This document shows positions 20,727-33,702 of a stretch of DNA of 64,000 nucleotides, piece by piece (position 1 is the first letter of the stretch; every line of letters starts with the position of its first letter). The position numbers and the translations under genes are program-made. Origin of the DNA: Hypholoma sublateritium FD-334 SS-4. Taxonomy: Eukaryota; Basidiomycota; Agaricomycetes; Agaricales; Strophariaceae. The stretch spans positions 242,446 to 306,445 of the forward strand of contig KN817530.1 of assembly GCA_000827495.1 (NCBI GenBank), in the 5' to 3' direction. The notes beneath the pieces are model-generated. The model was not told the origin of the DNA. It saw only the letters and a program-made list of their open reading frames with translations, and did no database searches.

Positions 20727-20845
20727 GGAGAGGCGCAAGAGCGAAATTTGAAATACTTAGAAGCGGATGTTGTTTTATTTGTAACTTTTAAATAGTTTAG
20801 ATAAATGAAATACACATGTAATGCACGTAAAAATTCCTGGCAATG

Positions 20846-22700
20846 TCACTCCAGAACTTTTCCAGGATTCATAATGCCATGAGGATCAAACACCTCTTTA
20901 ATTTTTTTCATGAGTTCGATGCTGATCGCGCTCTTAGAATACGGAAGGGCATGCGTTTTCATAGCCCCGATTCCGTGTTCTGCAGAAATGGAGCCCCTGT
21001 GAGACGCTACGTGACGTTCAGATATAGAAAACGTATGCGAAGTTTCAATGAAAACACGTACAAACGACTTCATAGATGTAAGGTTCAAGAGCTTCTTCGA
21101 TTTCAGGGAGATATGAATCTGCCACAATGTTTAAATGCAGGTTTCCTAGAGAAAAGAGTTCAAGTTCTATTTGTATGTCGAAAACTCAGATAAACCCACC
21201 ATCCCCAACATGGCCATACCCAAGGACAAACTTCACGGCCTTGTCGTGCAAAAGACCCTTAGAAAGCAAATGCTCGCGCGTGTTGTCGACGACCTCCTTG
21301 AAGGAAGAGAGAGGCACAGAAATGTCGTATTTATAGGCTTTGCCCTCTTTCGAGACAGCCTCTGTGACTCCTTCCCGGAGTGCCCACAGAGAAGAAAATT
21401 GTGCAGGCGATTGAGCCATGACACCAGTATTAACTAACGGCTTGTCGGCGGTTAAGAGTAGCTCAAGAAGATCATTGAGTTTCTAATGTGGGGAGGTATG
21501 ATGAAATTGTCTGCGTAAGTATTTGGAGAGAAAAGTACCTCTTCGTCATGTTCTCTGCGTCCACCGCTGGTTTCCACGAGGACGAAGCATTCGGCGCCCT
21601 CGACATCTTCATCGCTCAGTGCGCGACCTTGACCATGCTTGACGGCGAGGTCGTAAGCAGTGCGATCAATAAATTCGAAGGCGGAAAGAATCTCGGACAA
21701 CTGGCGCTTTACAGTTTGATAGAGCGGCAGGACATTATCAAATGAAGGAAGTGCGAGGATAACGTTATTCGATGCCTGGGGAGCAGGAGGAGTCAGAATC
21801 GAAACTCCGGTGATAACGCCAAGGGTGCCTTCAGCGCCAATGAAAAGTTGCTTGATGTCATAACCTGGAGTGCAAATTAGAGAAAAGCCATTGAAAATGG
21901 ATACGAGCCATACCTGTATTGTCCTTGCGCAAGGTAGTGAGTTGATCAAGAATCTTGCCGTCTGGAAGAACGACTTCGAGACCAAGAACAGTTCCGTGGA
22001 GAGAACCATAGCGCAACAGGCGCAAACCGCCTGCATTTGTAGCGACATTCCCACCTATCTGACAGCTGTGACGGACGCTAAATTGGCGACAAATTGACGA
22101 GAAAACAAGAGACTTACCTGCCTTTAGCACCCAGATCAATGGGCATAATGTGGTTATGCGGAGCGACATAATCAGTAAGCATTTGGAGGATACACCCAGC
22201 ATCCGCCACAAGAATGCCTGGTAAATGGAGTTAGTTGATTTTGGTGACGTCGGATAGAATGAACGGATATACTCACCAGATACGGGATCAAAAGAGCGAA
22301 CTTTGTTGAGGTTGGCAAGAGAGAGAATGACTTCGTTGTCGACGGGCACGCTGCCACCAACCAATCCAGTATTGCCGCCTTGGGGCACAACACCAATGCA
22401 TCGCTCATTACACCACTTTAGGATCTCACTGACTTCCTGGGTTGTCTTTGGCTTCAAAACTGTCGTCGACCGACCATGAAAGCGGCCCATCCAATCATTG
22501 TTGAACGTCTCAAGCTCATCAGCGGAGCTTGGGTTGGGAGACAGTGTAGAAATGATGGAATTGGGGGCAAGAAACTTTGCAAAGTGGGCCACATCCTGCT
22601 CGGAAACCGGGGTGAGGTGAGATTGCGGGTGGACAGCGGTAGAGAATCGGATGGTGCGAGCACACGCACGCTGGCCCACCCGAAGACGAGAGATGAGCAT
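20846..22700 (-). CDS. D-2-hydroxyglutarate dehydrogenase, mitochondrial FAD enzyme
   Basis: The N terminus ([20 protein letters not shown]) is a typical mitochondrial presequence. An FAD_binding_4 domain follows: [72 protein letters not shown] and [16 protein letters not shown]. The C-terminal oxidase domain has [37 protein letters not shown] and [11 protein letters not shown]. The enzyme oxidises D-2-hydroxyglutarate to 2-oxoglutarate; yeast Dld2/Dld3 are relatives, and D-lactate is a possible alternative substrate. About six to seven short introns interrupt the gene. It is divergent from the CNH gene across 198 bp, which must hold both promoters, and its stop lies 119 bp from the RAP1 start. 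Confidence 0.92.
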
Positions 22701-22898
22701 TGAGATGAGGCGGAGGGAAAAGATGATTCTGAGAGGGAAGGCCCGGGTACCCGGAACGCGTTACATAAGCAATTGCGGCCGTGTGCCTGCCATTTCCCGA
22801 AACACCAGGCTTGCTTTTCATTCCGTCCTGATGCCCCCCCCAGTCTAGTCTTCTCTCTACTTTCCACAAATCGCAAGCCTCCGGCTTTGCGTCTTCCC
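22701..22898. promoter_or_regulatory. Shared divergent promoter region
   Basis: Only 198 bp separate the start codons of the minus-strand D2HGDH gene and the plus-strand CNH gene. Both 5' untranslated regions and both core promoters must fit here or overlap the first exons. The centre contains GAACGCGTTACATAAGC and a CT-rich patch just before the plus-strand ATG. No clear TATA box is visible. Confidence 0.55.
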
Positions 22899-25800
22899 AT
22901 GATGGACGCCCCAAATCCAGTGTCGGATGTCGCAAGCGTTCACAGCATGCCTGCTGTGCATATCACCGAACCTAGTTCTCCTGTCGGTGAACCGCGGTCT
23001 CCCATAGGCAACGAGATTTCATCTCTTTCTATTCGTCCTCCCCCACCGCCCTCCCCTACACCCTCAAGAAGCAACACTATGCAAGAAGAATCTTCAAACG
23101 CTCAGCAGCGGAGGGTCCGGCATCGTTCAGCAATCGAGGTAATAATCTCATCGTAGTGCTCTGAAATGTTCTGAATATGCTATTTGATCAGCCACGCTCG
23201 TCAAATAGGCTATCTGGTTTCTTTACGAACCTGATTCACCGTCGAGAGCCTCTGGCATCTTCTCAAGAACCTATCAGCGAAGACGCCGCTCAGGCAGAGC
23301 CCCTCAGAACGAACTCAGACGCTGCTTCCCGGGCGTCGTCTCCTGTGCCACCGCGCCCAATAACGCCACCGCCTCCATCCCTTCCAGCGCCAACCTTAAA
23401 GGAATTGGGTCTTTCGCTGTCCGCAATGACTACCGAGCTACAGCCGTCGCACTTCAGCGCCCCTCCTTTCAGCGGTGCATTCCTAGCTCCACATTACTTA
23501 CTGTTATGTCATGCTCAAGGTCTCGACGTCCTACCTCTCATATCTCCTCCTGCATCACAGCCTTATCCTTTGGTCAGGCGTGTCAACTTCAAAAGTGTAG
23601 TGGTAATGGAGCAGCGGGGCGTGCTTGTCGCAATAGCAGGGAGGAGAGATGGTGTTCGTGTCTACGCACTAGAAGAGGTCAAGAAAGCAATTGAATGGCG
23701 TATCGAGGTTGAAACTAAGCGAGAACGGGAGCGAACGCGCAAAGAAAACGTCAAAAAGCCAACTTTTCGAACCTTTGATTTGCTCGACTCTCGCGACTCG
23801 GCGGAGAAAATGAGGAAGGCTAGTCTATCCACCCCTCCTCCAGGAGATACGGATCGAACACGCTCCAGCGTCCTTCGAAAAAGTTCTATGAATGCTTTGC
23901 CTCTGCCCGACTCTCCACCTCCTGTCCCGCTAATTCCTCGTTCGGCGATCTCACACATACCGAAAAAGCGAGTGAAAACGCCGACCATGCAACTTCCAGT
24001 CAATCCCCCTGGACCCTCTGGACACCCCCCTCCGTATGCTGATCCTCCAGAAAACTCGGTTGCCAGATTACAAAGGCGCCCATCATTTGTCTCCCTGAGG
24101 TCACGTAGGGGTTCTGTCAGCAATGTGCTCTCAGCGGCACCGGGTCATCGTGCCTCGGACACATCAAGGCCGGAAGGGGATGATTCGAAGGCTGACTGGG
24201 CAGAGTCTAGTGACGAAGAAGCGATCGACGTCGTCGCAGCAAGTGGTAGCCACCTCGACGAGCGTACGAGCGCAACGCTGTCTCCTAATCTCAGCGTGAC
24301 TTCACCTCAGCTACCTACAATTGTGCAAGCATCTGTTCCACGAACTAACACATCAACCTCGTTGCCCAGAAGGAATCGTCCGTCCAACCTGGATCTCACT
24401 CTGACCCGAAGCACCTCCATACCACCGCCTGAACCATCTCCGGCCCCCACACTCATTACGTTACGACAGTCTCTCACTCAGCCGCCTACGACTGGAGATG
24501 ATGTGGCCCATCCTAATGCACCATTCTTTGAAGTCGATGATGACGATGACGATGTTGATGGGCACATTAGTCTCGCGCAGGCTTTGCTCGAGAGTCGCTT
24601 GCCCGACCTGCCTCCAGCTGGAACGACTCGCCCACAGGAACCTATTCTTATAACTCCATCGAACTCACTGACTTCAAATGGACCTTCCACGTCTGTCATC
24701 ACCGATGAGCCTGCTTCAATTGGGCGCAGTAGTTCCAGTACAAGCGGCGCTGCCAGCACAGGCACAATCAGACGACGCCGGCGGTGGTCGATCATGATTA
24801 GCAGCCCATCAGAGATCGAGCAGGGTTTGCCAGAAAGTCAACCATCAACTGCCCCCGCGACCTCGCTCACTAATCGATTCACGCGCTCGCACTCATTTCG
24901 CTCGATTGCCTCGCAAGCAACAACGTTGCGCTCGGCGACGAATCCGGTGACCCCGGGGCGATCGGAAATCACATTGACTTCTGGCACTGCGCGGGCGTCT
25001 GTGCCGGACTTAATGCCGTCGACGACACCCACATCCTCACGATCATTGCGTTTCCTGCCGCGGATTATAAGCAATGCGCTGCACCGCCGAAAATCTAGCG
25101 ATCGCTTACCTTCATCCCATCCGAGTCTTGTTGATGTCAGCGAAGGGAATCGTTGGGCTCCTGGACTACAGCAGACCCCACCGCCAAAATTGGAATATGT
25201 CAAGTTGCCTGGGACGAAAGGCGCTATTCTTATAAAAGCTGTCGAAACAGCAAAGAAAAGGTGGGTTTATTTTTATTCCAATATATACCGCCCATTTACG
25301 GTTACCGTTTCTTTTCTCTCAGTTTCCTGGCTATCCTTTGTGGTGATAGCGGGGAGAAGGTGGAGCTTTTTGCTGGCACCTACCGGACAGCACTTGGCCT
25401 GTCTCGTACATTCATCTTGCCAGATTCTCCGCGGTCCTTAGAACTCCAGCTTCAGGGCGACGATCTCGTCGAGGTCTTTTTGGTCTTCGCGCAAAATGTC
25501 TTTGGTCTAGAGCCCGCCACTGTGCGCGTGCGAGAAGTGCGCATAGGACGTGCGGAACGAAGGGCCGCCCGCAGGCGGGCGCGTGAAAATAGACCGGGCG
25601 GCGGCGAGCAGTCCAACACGGAAGCAGACCAGCTCGACGAAGATACCAATGTCAACGTCAACATTGGTGTGTCTGTCGCGCCAACTACTGGGGGCGAGGA
25701 GGGCGCTCCACGATCGAGCAGCCCTACGCTCGTTGCAAGCGAACATCCATCCGCCGCCGCCGAGCGCGTGCCCACGCCTGAGCCCACAAACGCCACAACA

Positions 25801-27050
25801 ACTAATACACATGCCGAGGACCTCCTATTACTTGCTACCGCTCAGATGGGTCCCTATACCACATTCCAACAGCTAAATTTTGCCCCCCATTTTCCATTGG
25901 CTGCCATCGCGGACGAGTATATTATCCCCCCCACATACCCTGCTTTCTTAAAATATAAGGAGGTGCACGAACATGATCCTATCGGCGGCTCACAGCCGTC
26001 GACTGATGCTGCTTTGGCTCAAACCCAGTTCTCCCCTCCCGGACTGCCCGTTCCTACGCCTACGGCGCCTCCAAGATGGTATTATCGCGATCCCAAAAAT
26101 GTTGTTCATGGTGATTAGATCATTTACACCTGCATCTTCAAACCATCTAACAAATCTTCTTCTTAGGCCCTTGGAAATCCTCGCTTATGCAGTCATGGTA
26201 CAAGGACGGCCTCCTTCCGCCAGATCTACCAATCAGGCGCGAAGAAGACACTGAATATACCTTACTCAAGGACCTGCGACTTCAGAGTGTAGATCCAACA
26301 CAGCCGTTCCGCGTCGTCGCGGCACTAGCAGCCGAGTCAGAGTTCGAGTCCACGACCAGCTCTAGCGTCCCGTCGGAGCCGCCCTTGATGTCGCCAATCT
26401 CCCTCCTCGAGCAGCCGAAGCACTTCGGCCCACCTGCCCTGTTTTTCTCTTCGCGCGGCGGGCATAGCACCTCGATCGTGGACGTGCGCGGGCGCTCGGT
26501 GCTGAAGAACAAGTTCCTGTGGAGCAACGAGGACGCGGAGTCTGGGCAGGCGGCTCCTACGGGAGGGCGGCTCGGCGACATTAAGCGCCTTGAGGCGTTC
26601 GATGTGAAGAAGGGCGCAGTGCTTGTTGCGATGCGCCAGGGCGGGCTTGAGGTCGTCGATCTTGGCGACGCTTTGCTCAAACCCGCGGACGCGTCGCGCA
26701 CGATGCTGCCGCACTACAACCCGCCGGCGAGTAACGTCAACCGCCGTGCGCCGTTTGTGTGGAAGATTGGCACGCCGCTCATTGCGACGTCCGAGCAAAG
26801 CGGCGACTCGGACGTAAAGGGCATCGGCTCGCTGGGGCTGTCCATGTCAAGTGGCAAGAAGATCTCTCTCGTCTCGGCAAAGCACCTGACCAACAGGGGG
26901 GACTCATTCTCACCGGACTTCGAGGTGGACCCGCACGACGAGGTGCTGTACCTCGGACGCAAGGAGAACGAGGTCTACTTCTGTGAGCGGAACTCCGTCT
27001 CGTTTAGGATACTGAGATTGTCGCCGACCACTCACGACAACATCGCATGA
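22899..27050 (+). CDS. CNH (citron homology) domain protein with long disordered region
   Basis: Four exons encode about 1,320 residues. Exon 1 is Pro/Ser-rich. The start of a CNH-type beta-propeller is seen around FKSVVVMEQRGVLVAIAGRR and DGVRVYALEEVKKAIEW. A 450-residue Ser/Thr/Pro-rich, probably disordered insertion follows. The propeller then resumes with LEYVKLPGTKGAILIKAV, FLAILCGDSGEKVELFAG, LEVVDLGDALLKP and VYFCERNSVSFRILRL. CNH domains bind small GTPases or membrane-traffic partners, as in Rho-GEF Rom2 and Vps39-type proteins. No kinase, GEF or RING part is visible, so the role is unknown. Introns are near 23138-23190, 25260-25320 and 26110-26166. The ATG is the first of two adjacent methionines (MMDAPNP). 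Confidence 0.8.
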
Positions 27051-27288
27051 GAAACATGATTCCATCCGACATCACTATCACGCCCGTCGACAACGCATTC
27101 ATAGATCTTTGCATATCACATGTTTTATTAGATTTATCCATATTGGAGATCCTTGTGGAATATCAAGATCAAGTCGCATTCTAGTGGTTCTCCATGAGGT
27201 TGAACCGTCTCTTGTACAGCTCAAAAGATCCGCATGTAATATACACATAATTAATTTTATATTTCCTCCTCAACCCTATTTATTCATG

Positions 27289-29882
27289 TCAAAGCTTCGC
27301 TACAAGTTTGCGCAACTCGAGTTTGAGAATCTTGCCAGTTGATGTTTTCTGAACACAGAAAGAGTAAGCGCCCATGACTACACAAGGGTCTAAAGGGGTT
27401 CCTCACAGGTAACTCTGGCACTACTTCAACCCATTCGGGACAGGCAAAACCTGGCAATCGTGATTTGGCGTAGTTTTTGAGGTTCTGCTCAAAATCGTGA
27501 AAGCGGCCTTTCCAGATCGGTTCAAACTGAGGATGCAGAACGACAAACGCCATCGGGCGTTCACCCCATTTAATGTGTCGACGGGCGACCACGCTGACTT
27601 CCAGCACATGTGGATGGCTTGCCAGTTCTGATACCCAGACATGCCGAATATAAGCACCCTCATTGATGGGAGATGAAGTCGCCAGTACCTTGTTCTATGG
27701 CAAGAGAAGAAGCATTCTGCGCAGTAAAGGTTAAGTTTAGATGAGGATCGTAGATCTTGGTATTTACCTCGCCACCTGAAATAATGATGTCCTTGCTTCT
27801 GTCCATGATTGCAATGACCCCATCAGGGTGCATGACGGCGAGGTCGCCACTGTGGAAGCTCCCCCCTGCAAATGCCTTTCTCGTAGCCTCGGGGTCGCGG
27901 AAATACTAGTGCAAGGTCAGTCTCTGGAATAAAAATTACAAATAAAGCTGCAAACTTCTTTCATAACAATGTTGCCTCTCGTAATGATCTCGCCGACGGT
28001 CTTTCCATCTCGTGGAACGTCTATTAACGGGCCATCATCGACGCCTTCGGGATAAGCATAAACGACCCTGGCACCGTCGGCGGTGGCGAACGCGTTGCCT
28101 TGTCGGGCCATAAGTCTAGCGCGGGCCTCCATTGTGAGACTGGACCACGAAGGTTGTGGATAGTTTCTTGTGAAAGGGCCATAGGTCTGAAGCGCCAAAA
28201 AATAATGAGCACGCAAGAACGATATTTGAAGGTTGTTATTACTTCTCTGTTGCGATCAAGACTCAGATAATATCCCGCCGGTTCGGAAACAAAGAAACTC
28301 ACGTTAAGCCATAAACGTGAACAGGGTTAATAGTGATCTTCTCTAATTCAGCAATAAGTTGAGCAGTAGGAGCAGCGCCAGCTTTCAATTAGTGATACAT
28401 ATGAGGATGCTTCGGACAGTGTTGAAAACTGATGGCATACCAATGATAGTGGTGATGGCTTGCGGAGGCTTCCTGGCTTGTGGATTGTTGACAATACCAA
28501 TCTAGAAGATACAGAATCAAGATTTTGTTGCGTACTTGGAAAGTCGCGTTTGTCACCTGTACGGTCGGCGCTGCACAATAATGGGTCACCCCAGAGTGGA
28601 GGAAATGATTCCAAATTTGGGAATAATTGACCGTCCGCAGGGTAATCTAAGTCGGTATAGAGCTTTGAGATCCGCGATTTTGAAAAATGAGATATACCAA
28701 ACACCTGTGTAGCAAATGCGAAAACGCTTGACCAGGGATAGGTCCAACCTGCAGCATGGAACATGGGTAGGATCCAGAGATACGACGAATTTCGGTCCAT
28801 CCTTCCACACGATATGTCAATTATATGGGCTATTTTCCAACATACTGTGTGAACCCACTGCGCTTCGTAGGCGTTCGCGATGGCTGCCAAATATGAACCT
28901 CGAAGGGTGGTCAAAACACCTTTGGGCTTTTGAAGTGGCGCGATTGGTAATTTCTTATATTAATACAGATTTGATACAGATATCCGGATTGGCATACCCT
29001 TCCCGTAGTTCCGGACCTTAATTGCAGCTCAGAATCCGATGTGCAATTTGCTAGGGAAAAACTTACGTGTAGCACAAAACAGCACCGGCATTCTCATCGT
29101 GTTCAGGTTCCAGGTCAGGCCATCCTCCCTCACCACTGAAGCTCCTGCCATCATCTAGAAATGCTTCGTAGGGATCTCCGAAGCGCCCGGTGTCATTTGA
29201 GATGATGACAGGAACCTTGGCGTCGGAGACAAGCTTGGCATACTCATAATCGACAAGGAGGAGTTTGCATTGACTATGCTCGATGATGTAGGCCACTTCA
29301 GACGGCTTAAGACGAATGTTAATAGGTGTCATGACAGCTCTTGCAGCGAGTACACCATGGTGTGCGTCTACGGATATATTGTATCAGGACCAGACCTCAT
29401 CTCTTCGAGAGATCAGCCCACCAGCTATCAGAGGACTGACTGTACATATAAGTCAACGACCGAACAAAGAGCAAAATACAGACTGACGCATTGGGAGATA
29501 TGACTCCGACACGGTCACCAGGTTGTATTCCAGCCTTTATCAAAGCATATGCCAAATTCTGTATCCGCTGAGCCCTATGAGCACCAGCATGAGACCAGAC
29601 ATGGAAGACGCGTTTAAATCTTAAGCTGACCACACGGAAAAGGTATAGATAACTGGATTTTCGACATCTGTGTGCACAATGGCCACTTTGTCGGGGTATA
29701 TCTGGGCCGCTCGCAGAATGAAAGCCAGGGGTGTCTAGTCCTTCAGTGAGCGGGTGGGATCCGTTTCGACAGGTGTGTCTCTTTACCAGGGCATGGTAAT
29801 TTGGAGATGAAGTGATCTCCTTCTGTCTTAAGACATTGTTTGAAGGGGGGATACTGGCAGGCGTCGGGGTGAAATTTAACAT
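27289..29882 (-). CDS. AMP-binding acyl-CoA synthetase/ligase
   Basis: This intron-rich gene (at least ten exons) encodes an ANL-superfamily ligase. Motifs in order are: [70 protein letters not shown] (the ATP-binding A3 motif, split by an intron), [15 protein letters not shown] (A5), [28 protein letters not shown] (A7/A8), [26 protein letters not shown] and KTSTGKILK (A10, with the catalytic lysine). Such enzymes adenylate a carboxylic acid and pass it to CoA. The substrate cannot be told from these motifs; medium- or short-chain fatty or aryl acids are all possible. No C-terminal SKL peroxisome signal is seen: the protein ends VAKL. The start ATG (29882) gives [12 protein letters not shown]. 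The gene is divergent from the alginate-lyase-domain gene. Confidence 0.88.
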
Positions 29883-30118
29883 TTTGGTGGGAGAAGGCGG
29901 GGGAGAGCAGAGTATACTTTATGTTCAACGCGTAACTCCGCAATTATGCTATGTATATATGTACGACAAAAATAGCAATTGGAATTTCCCCAGGCCCCTG
30001 TCCTTCTCCGCATCAGCAATACCCCGGATTCTGCTACTCCTTCCGTCTCCGCCCCAGTGGCGCGACGCGGAGAACCGACGAGGCCAGGCCAATTTTGACT
30101 TGGCCGGACCTATCATGT

Positions 30119-32324
30119 ATGCGAAATGCGAAGCTTGGTCTCCTTCGTAGTCGCCTCCTCTCTTTCGTCTTGTTTGGATGTTTCTCCAAAACCTTCCTCT
30201 TCGCGTCATTACTGTCTTGTTCTCGCTTCAAGTTGTTTTCGTGCTTGGTGAGTGGGACAAGCGCTACAGCCTTTACGACGCTTGATGGCGCGTCCGCTCC
30301 TCTGATATTAGGAGATCCAAACGACTGGGTGAACGTTGACTATGTGATTTCGCAAGCCGCAAAGGAGCAAAGTCGTTCCGACACCGTTGATGCGAGGGCA
30401 ACAATTGTGCGAAATGCGGGCAGTTCCGCTGGAAAAGGACCTTGGAGTAAGCATGTCTTACACATACCTTAGTAGCAGTTCCTATTCTAACCATACGGTA
30501 GCAATTACAAACTCCAAGGGTGACGTCCCTCCGAGTAAAGACCCTCATGATTATCTGAGCTGGGCTCCATAGTAAGTTTCGCGATCTGAAGTCCACACTC
30601 GTACGTTGAACGCGAACAGTCATTGGCCGGATTGTAACTGGTGCACCCAGACCGCCGGTCGCACGCATCTGGCGCACACTGTCGCTGGTCCCGGACAGAA
30701 TAATTCTGATAGCAATGGCACTATTTCTGCGCCATTTCTAGAAGACCCGTACAGCAATGAATCTGTTTTGTCGCGTAGAACGCGTCGCCAGATCAAGCAT
30801 CGACGGAGCCGTATACTATTTAACATCGACCTTGATCTTGAAGAGCTTGCAGACCCAGTGCCTCCAGTCGGTCCGGATCCGAGTGAGATTTCAGCCCTTT
30901 CTAGTGTGGAACTGCCGACCAGTAGCACTCTAACGTTGAAACCAACTTCTATTTCTACTCCAACTGCAACTATTACCTCGGCTGCTTCGACGTCCAGCGG
31001 AAGGGCGTATGCCCCAGCAAAGGCTGCTGCGAAACCCACCAAAACGTCTTGTACTCCTACCCCCACAAAAGCCCTGGCTCCCAGTGCCAGTACGTTTATT
31101 TCTATTGGACTGATAGTCTTGCTGACGGCATCAGCCTGGACCACTTGCCCGTATGTTGGGCGTGATGGTCAGGTAAATCCCGATGTCCGCGATCTCAATG
31201 GACCAGATGCAATCAACGATGCCTCCCAAGCTGTCATCTACAATGCTATCGCGTATGCCTTGGAAGGCACTTCGACATACTCAAAGAATGTCGCGAACTT
31301 GATAAACACGTTCTTCTTGGCTCCTGATACGAAAATGAACCCCAATATGAACTTTGGCCAGATTGTCCGAGGTCCAGGCCCCGATGGTGTTAGTGGAACG
31401 TTTACAGGCATATTGGACCTTCGAGGGATAGTCAAGATTATCAATGGCATAGCTATCATCAAGGCTGCCGGCAGCCCTGATTGGACCCAAGTGTTCGAAC
31501 AGCAGATGAAAGCCTGGTTGACTGACTACGTCAACTGGTTGAAAACAAGCTCTATTGGACAAATAACGGCGTCGCGTCCTAAGTTCTAATTTTCACTTAT
31601 TTTTATATTCCCAACTGACCTCGTTCTAGCAACCATGGCACATTTTATACGTCGCAAGTTGCAGCCGCAAAAATGTCATCGGGGGATCAGCAGGGCGCTG
31701 CACTGGACCTTCAAGCTTTCTTTGCGGGCCCATTCTTGGATCAGGTAGCGCAATCCGGAGAGCAGCCATTCGAAGCCATACGTACCCGACCATACCACTA
31801 CCGCAACTTTAACCTCGAGGCTCTGATAGTAAGGCAAATCAATCGAGAATGCATCATTATCACTCACCGTTTACTATTTTAATTTTAATCAGACCAATGC
31901 GAAACTGGGCGACCAGATAGGCCTTAACTTGTGGATTCGTAAATCCAAATACGGCGCGACTATACAGACCGCTCTCGACTTCGTATTGACGCTGAACCCT
32001 GGCAACGAGGACAGGAGCCTCGTTTTTCCGCATGTGGCTTCGGTGTCAGCGGCGTACGGTGACCCAACTGGAAAATATGCTGCATTCCTAAGAAAAAATG
32101 ACCCCACCTATCAGTCGAAGCCATACTATTTCTACGACCAGCCTGTTGCCATTCCAAACTCTCCTGCGGCCACAAAGCAAGGCAAACGCTTTTCGCGAAA
32201 AAGAGACGGTACCATCCCTGACATCCCTTTCGAGTGTCCGGCCGTATTTCAAGGTGTGGTGAAGGTAGAGATTGCTAACGGTGTGTTCGTGACTTGTGAT
32301 GAACTGCGGCCTCTCTACAATTGA
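30119..32324 (+). CDS. Secreted alginate-lyase-domain protein
   Basis: A hydrophobic N terminus (LLSFVLFGCF...FLFASLLSC) is a signal peptide or anchor. Then come a linker and the alginate-lyase fold: SKGDVPPSKDPHDYLSWAP, HWPDCNWC, CPYVGRDGQVNPDVRDLNG, DASQAVIYNAIAYALEG, FGQIVRGPGPDGVSGTFTG, NHGTFYTSQVAAAK and a C-terminal helical part (LDFVLTLNPG, YGDPTGKYAAFL). Basidiomycetes carry such proteins though they do not meet algal alginate, so another uronate or plant/fungal polymer may be the substrate. A Ser/Thr/Pro/Ala-rich insertion of about 130 residues splits the domain after HWPDCNWC. A 45-bp intron near 31090-31134 (GTACGT...CAG) is a multiple of three with no stop, so unspliced RNA would also be translatable. 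The start ATG is the one in frame with the signal peptide. Confidence 0.85.
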
Positions 32325-32653
32325 CACCTCGAGTTTGCCTCGAGTCTCACAGTCGCTGTAGTTGTAAGTATAAGTATCCGCCTATTGAGGGACTGTGTTA
32401 TGTATCAATCGTATGCTGGCGACTTTCGTCTTTATCCTGCAATCTTGAGATACCACAACTTGTTACAAGAAGCGTACTTAGAAGTTAGAATAAATTTTGT
32501 CGGAAGTTGTTTGTAGGGGTCCTTTCGACAGAAAGGGAAGGTGTCCATCACAAACATCAGACAAACAGTAGCGCACCTGGTATCAGTCACAACGACTTGT
32601 TGTTATTCCCCTTCCTCCTTCTCACTTTTGTATTCCGTCCCTTTCGCCACACC

Positions 32654-33702
32654 ATGGTCGATGCAGCCTCCGGAAACGTGGACAAGTCTGTCCAAGTGAA
32701 GCTCGTCCTGCTAGGTCAGTGACTTGTTGACTGAGTGCTGCGCTCCTCTGTTCTTGCAATGGACGCACTCAATTTTACGCTCCATGCCCCAATTCTGAAT
32801 ACTTCGTATGATAGGCGAAGCTGCAGTTGGAAAATCCTCAGTTGTCCTCCGATTCGTATGCATCTCACGTTACTACTCTATATGACTAGACATCCTGACC
32901 CGGGCCTCTTAGGTATCCAACGAGTTCCAGCCCAACAAAGAACCGACCATTGGCGCTGCATTCCTCACCCAGAAGTGCCGGCTTGAGGATCGCATTCTGA
33001 GATACGAAATCTGGGACACGGCTGGCCAAGAGCGTTTTCATTCACTCGCGGTACGTTCCTATCAAACCTCCGTTAGCTCTTTCTTCATCCCGTTGACTCC
33101 CCCTCCCCCAGCCAATGTACTACCGCAATGCCCAAGCAGCCGTTGTGGTGTACGATGTCACCAAAGCCAGTAGCTTGGAGAAGGCGAAATCATGGGTCAA
33201 GGAGCTCCAGCGCCAGGCTAATCCCAACATTGTCATTGCTCTAGCCGGAAACAAAGTCGACCTTGTCCAGTCCTCCGCATCGTCGACCTCCGCTGCATCA
33301 CCCCCTGAATCGGAAGACGAGGCAGACGATGCCACCGCTACTCCAGGGGAGACGGCCGGCTCACCAGGTGGCGAGCCGGACAGCCTTCGACAGGTCCCCC
33401 GCGAGGAGGCCCAGGCATATGCCACTGAGGCGGGTCTACTATTTTTCGAGACCAGCGCTAAGACGGGAGAGGGCATCGTTGACATTTTCACCGAAATCGG
33501 TTAGTATATTCATGCATGGCATGTCGTTATCGGTGCTGATACCCTCTCAGCTAAGAAGATCCCCATTGAACATATATTAGCAGCTACCCGCGGAACTGCT
33601 GGTCGCCCCGGCGCCAGTGGCGGTCGAGCTGAGAGCACGCGGCAACCAGGTGTAAATCTGGAAGAGGACGCCACAAAGGGGAAGGACGCATGCAACTGTT
33701 AA
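32654..33702 (+). CDS. Rab5-family small GTPase (Ypt5/Vps21)
   Basis: Five exons give about 255 residues. G1 is GEAAVGKSS (split by an intron), followed by the Rab5 switch I ([18 protein letters not shown]), G3 [19 protein letters not shown]4 NKVD, G5 ETSAK and a C-terminal CNC that fits double geranylgeranylation. Rab5 governs early-endosome fusion. The protein is some 40 residues longer than usual because a Ser/Glu/Asp/Pro-rich insertion follows NKVDLVQ ([20 protein letters not shown] and on) before [13 protein letters not shown]. This insertion lies inside one exon and is not an unspliced intron by its composition. The ATG at 32654 is preceded by a CACC Kozak-like context. The gene is 329 bp downstream of the alginate-lyase-domain gene and converges on an alpha-arrestin gene. 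Confidence 0.93.
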
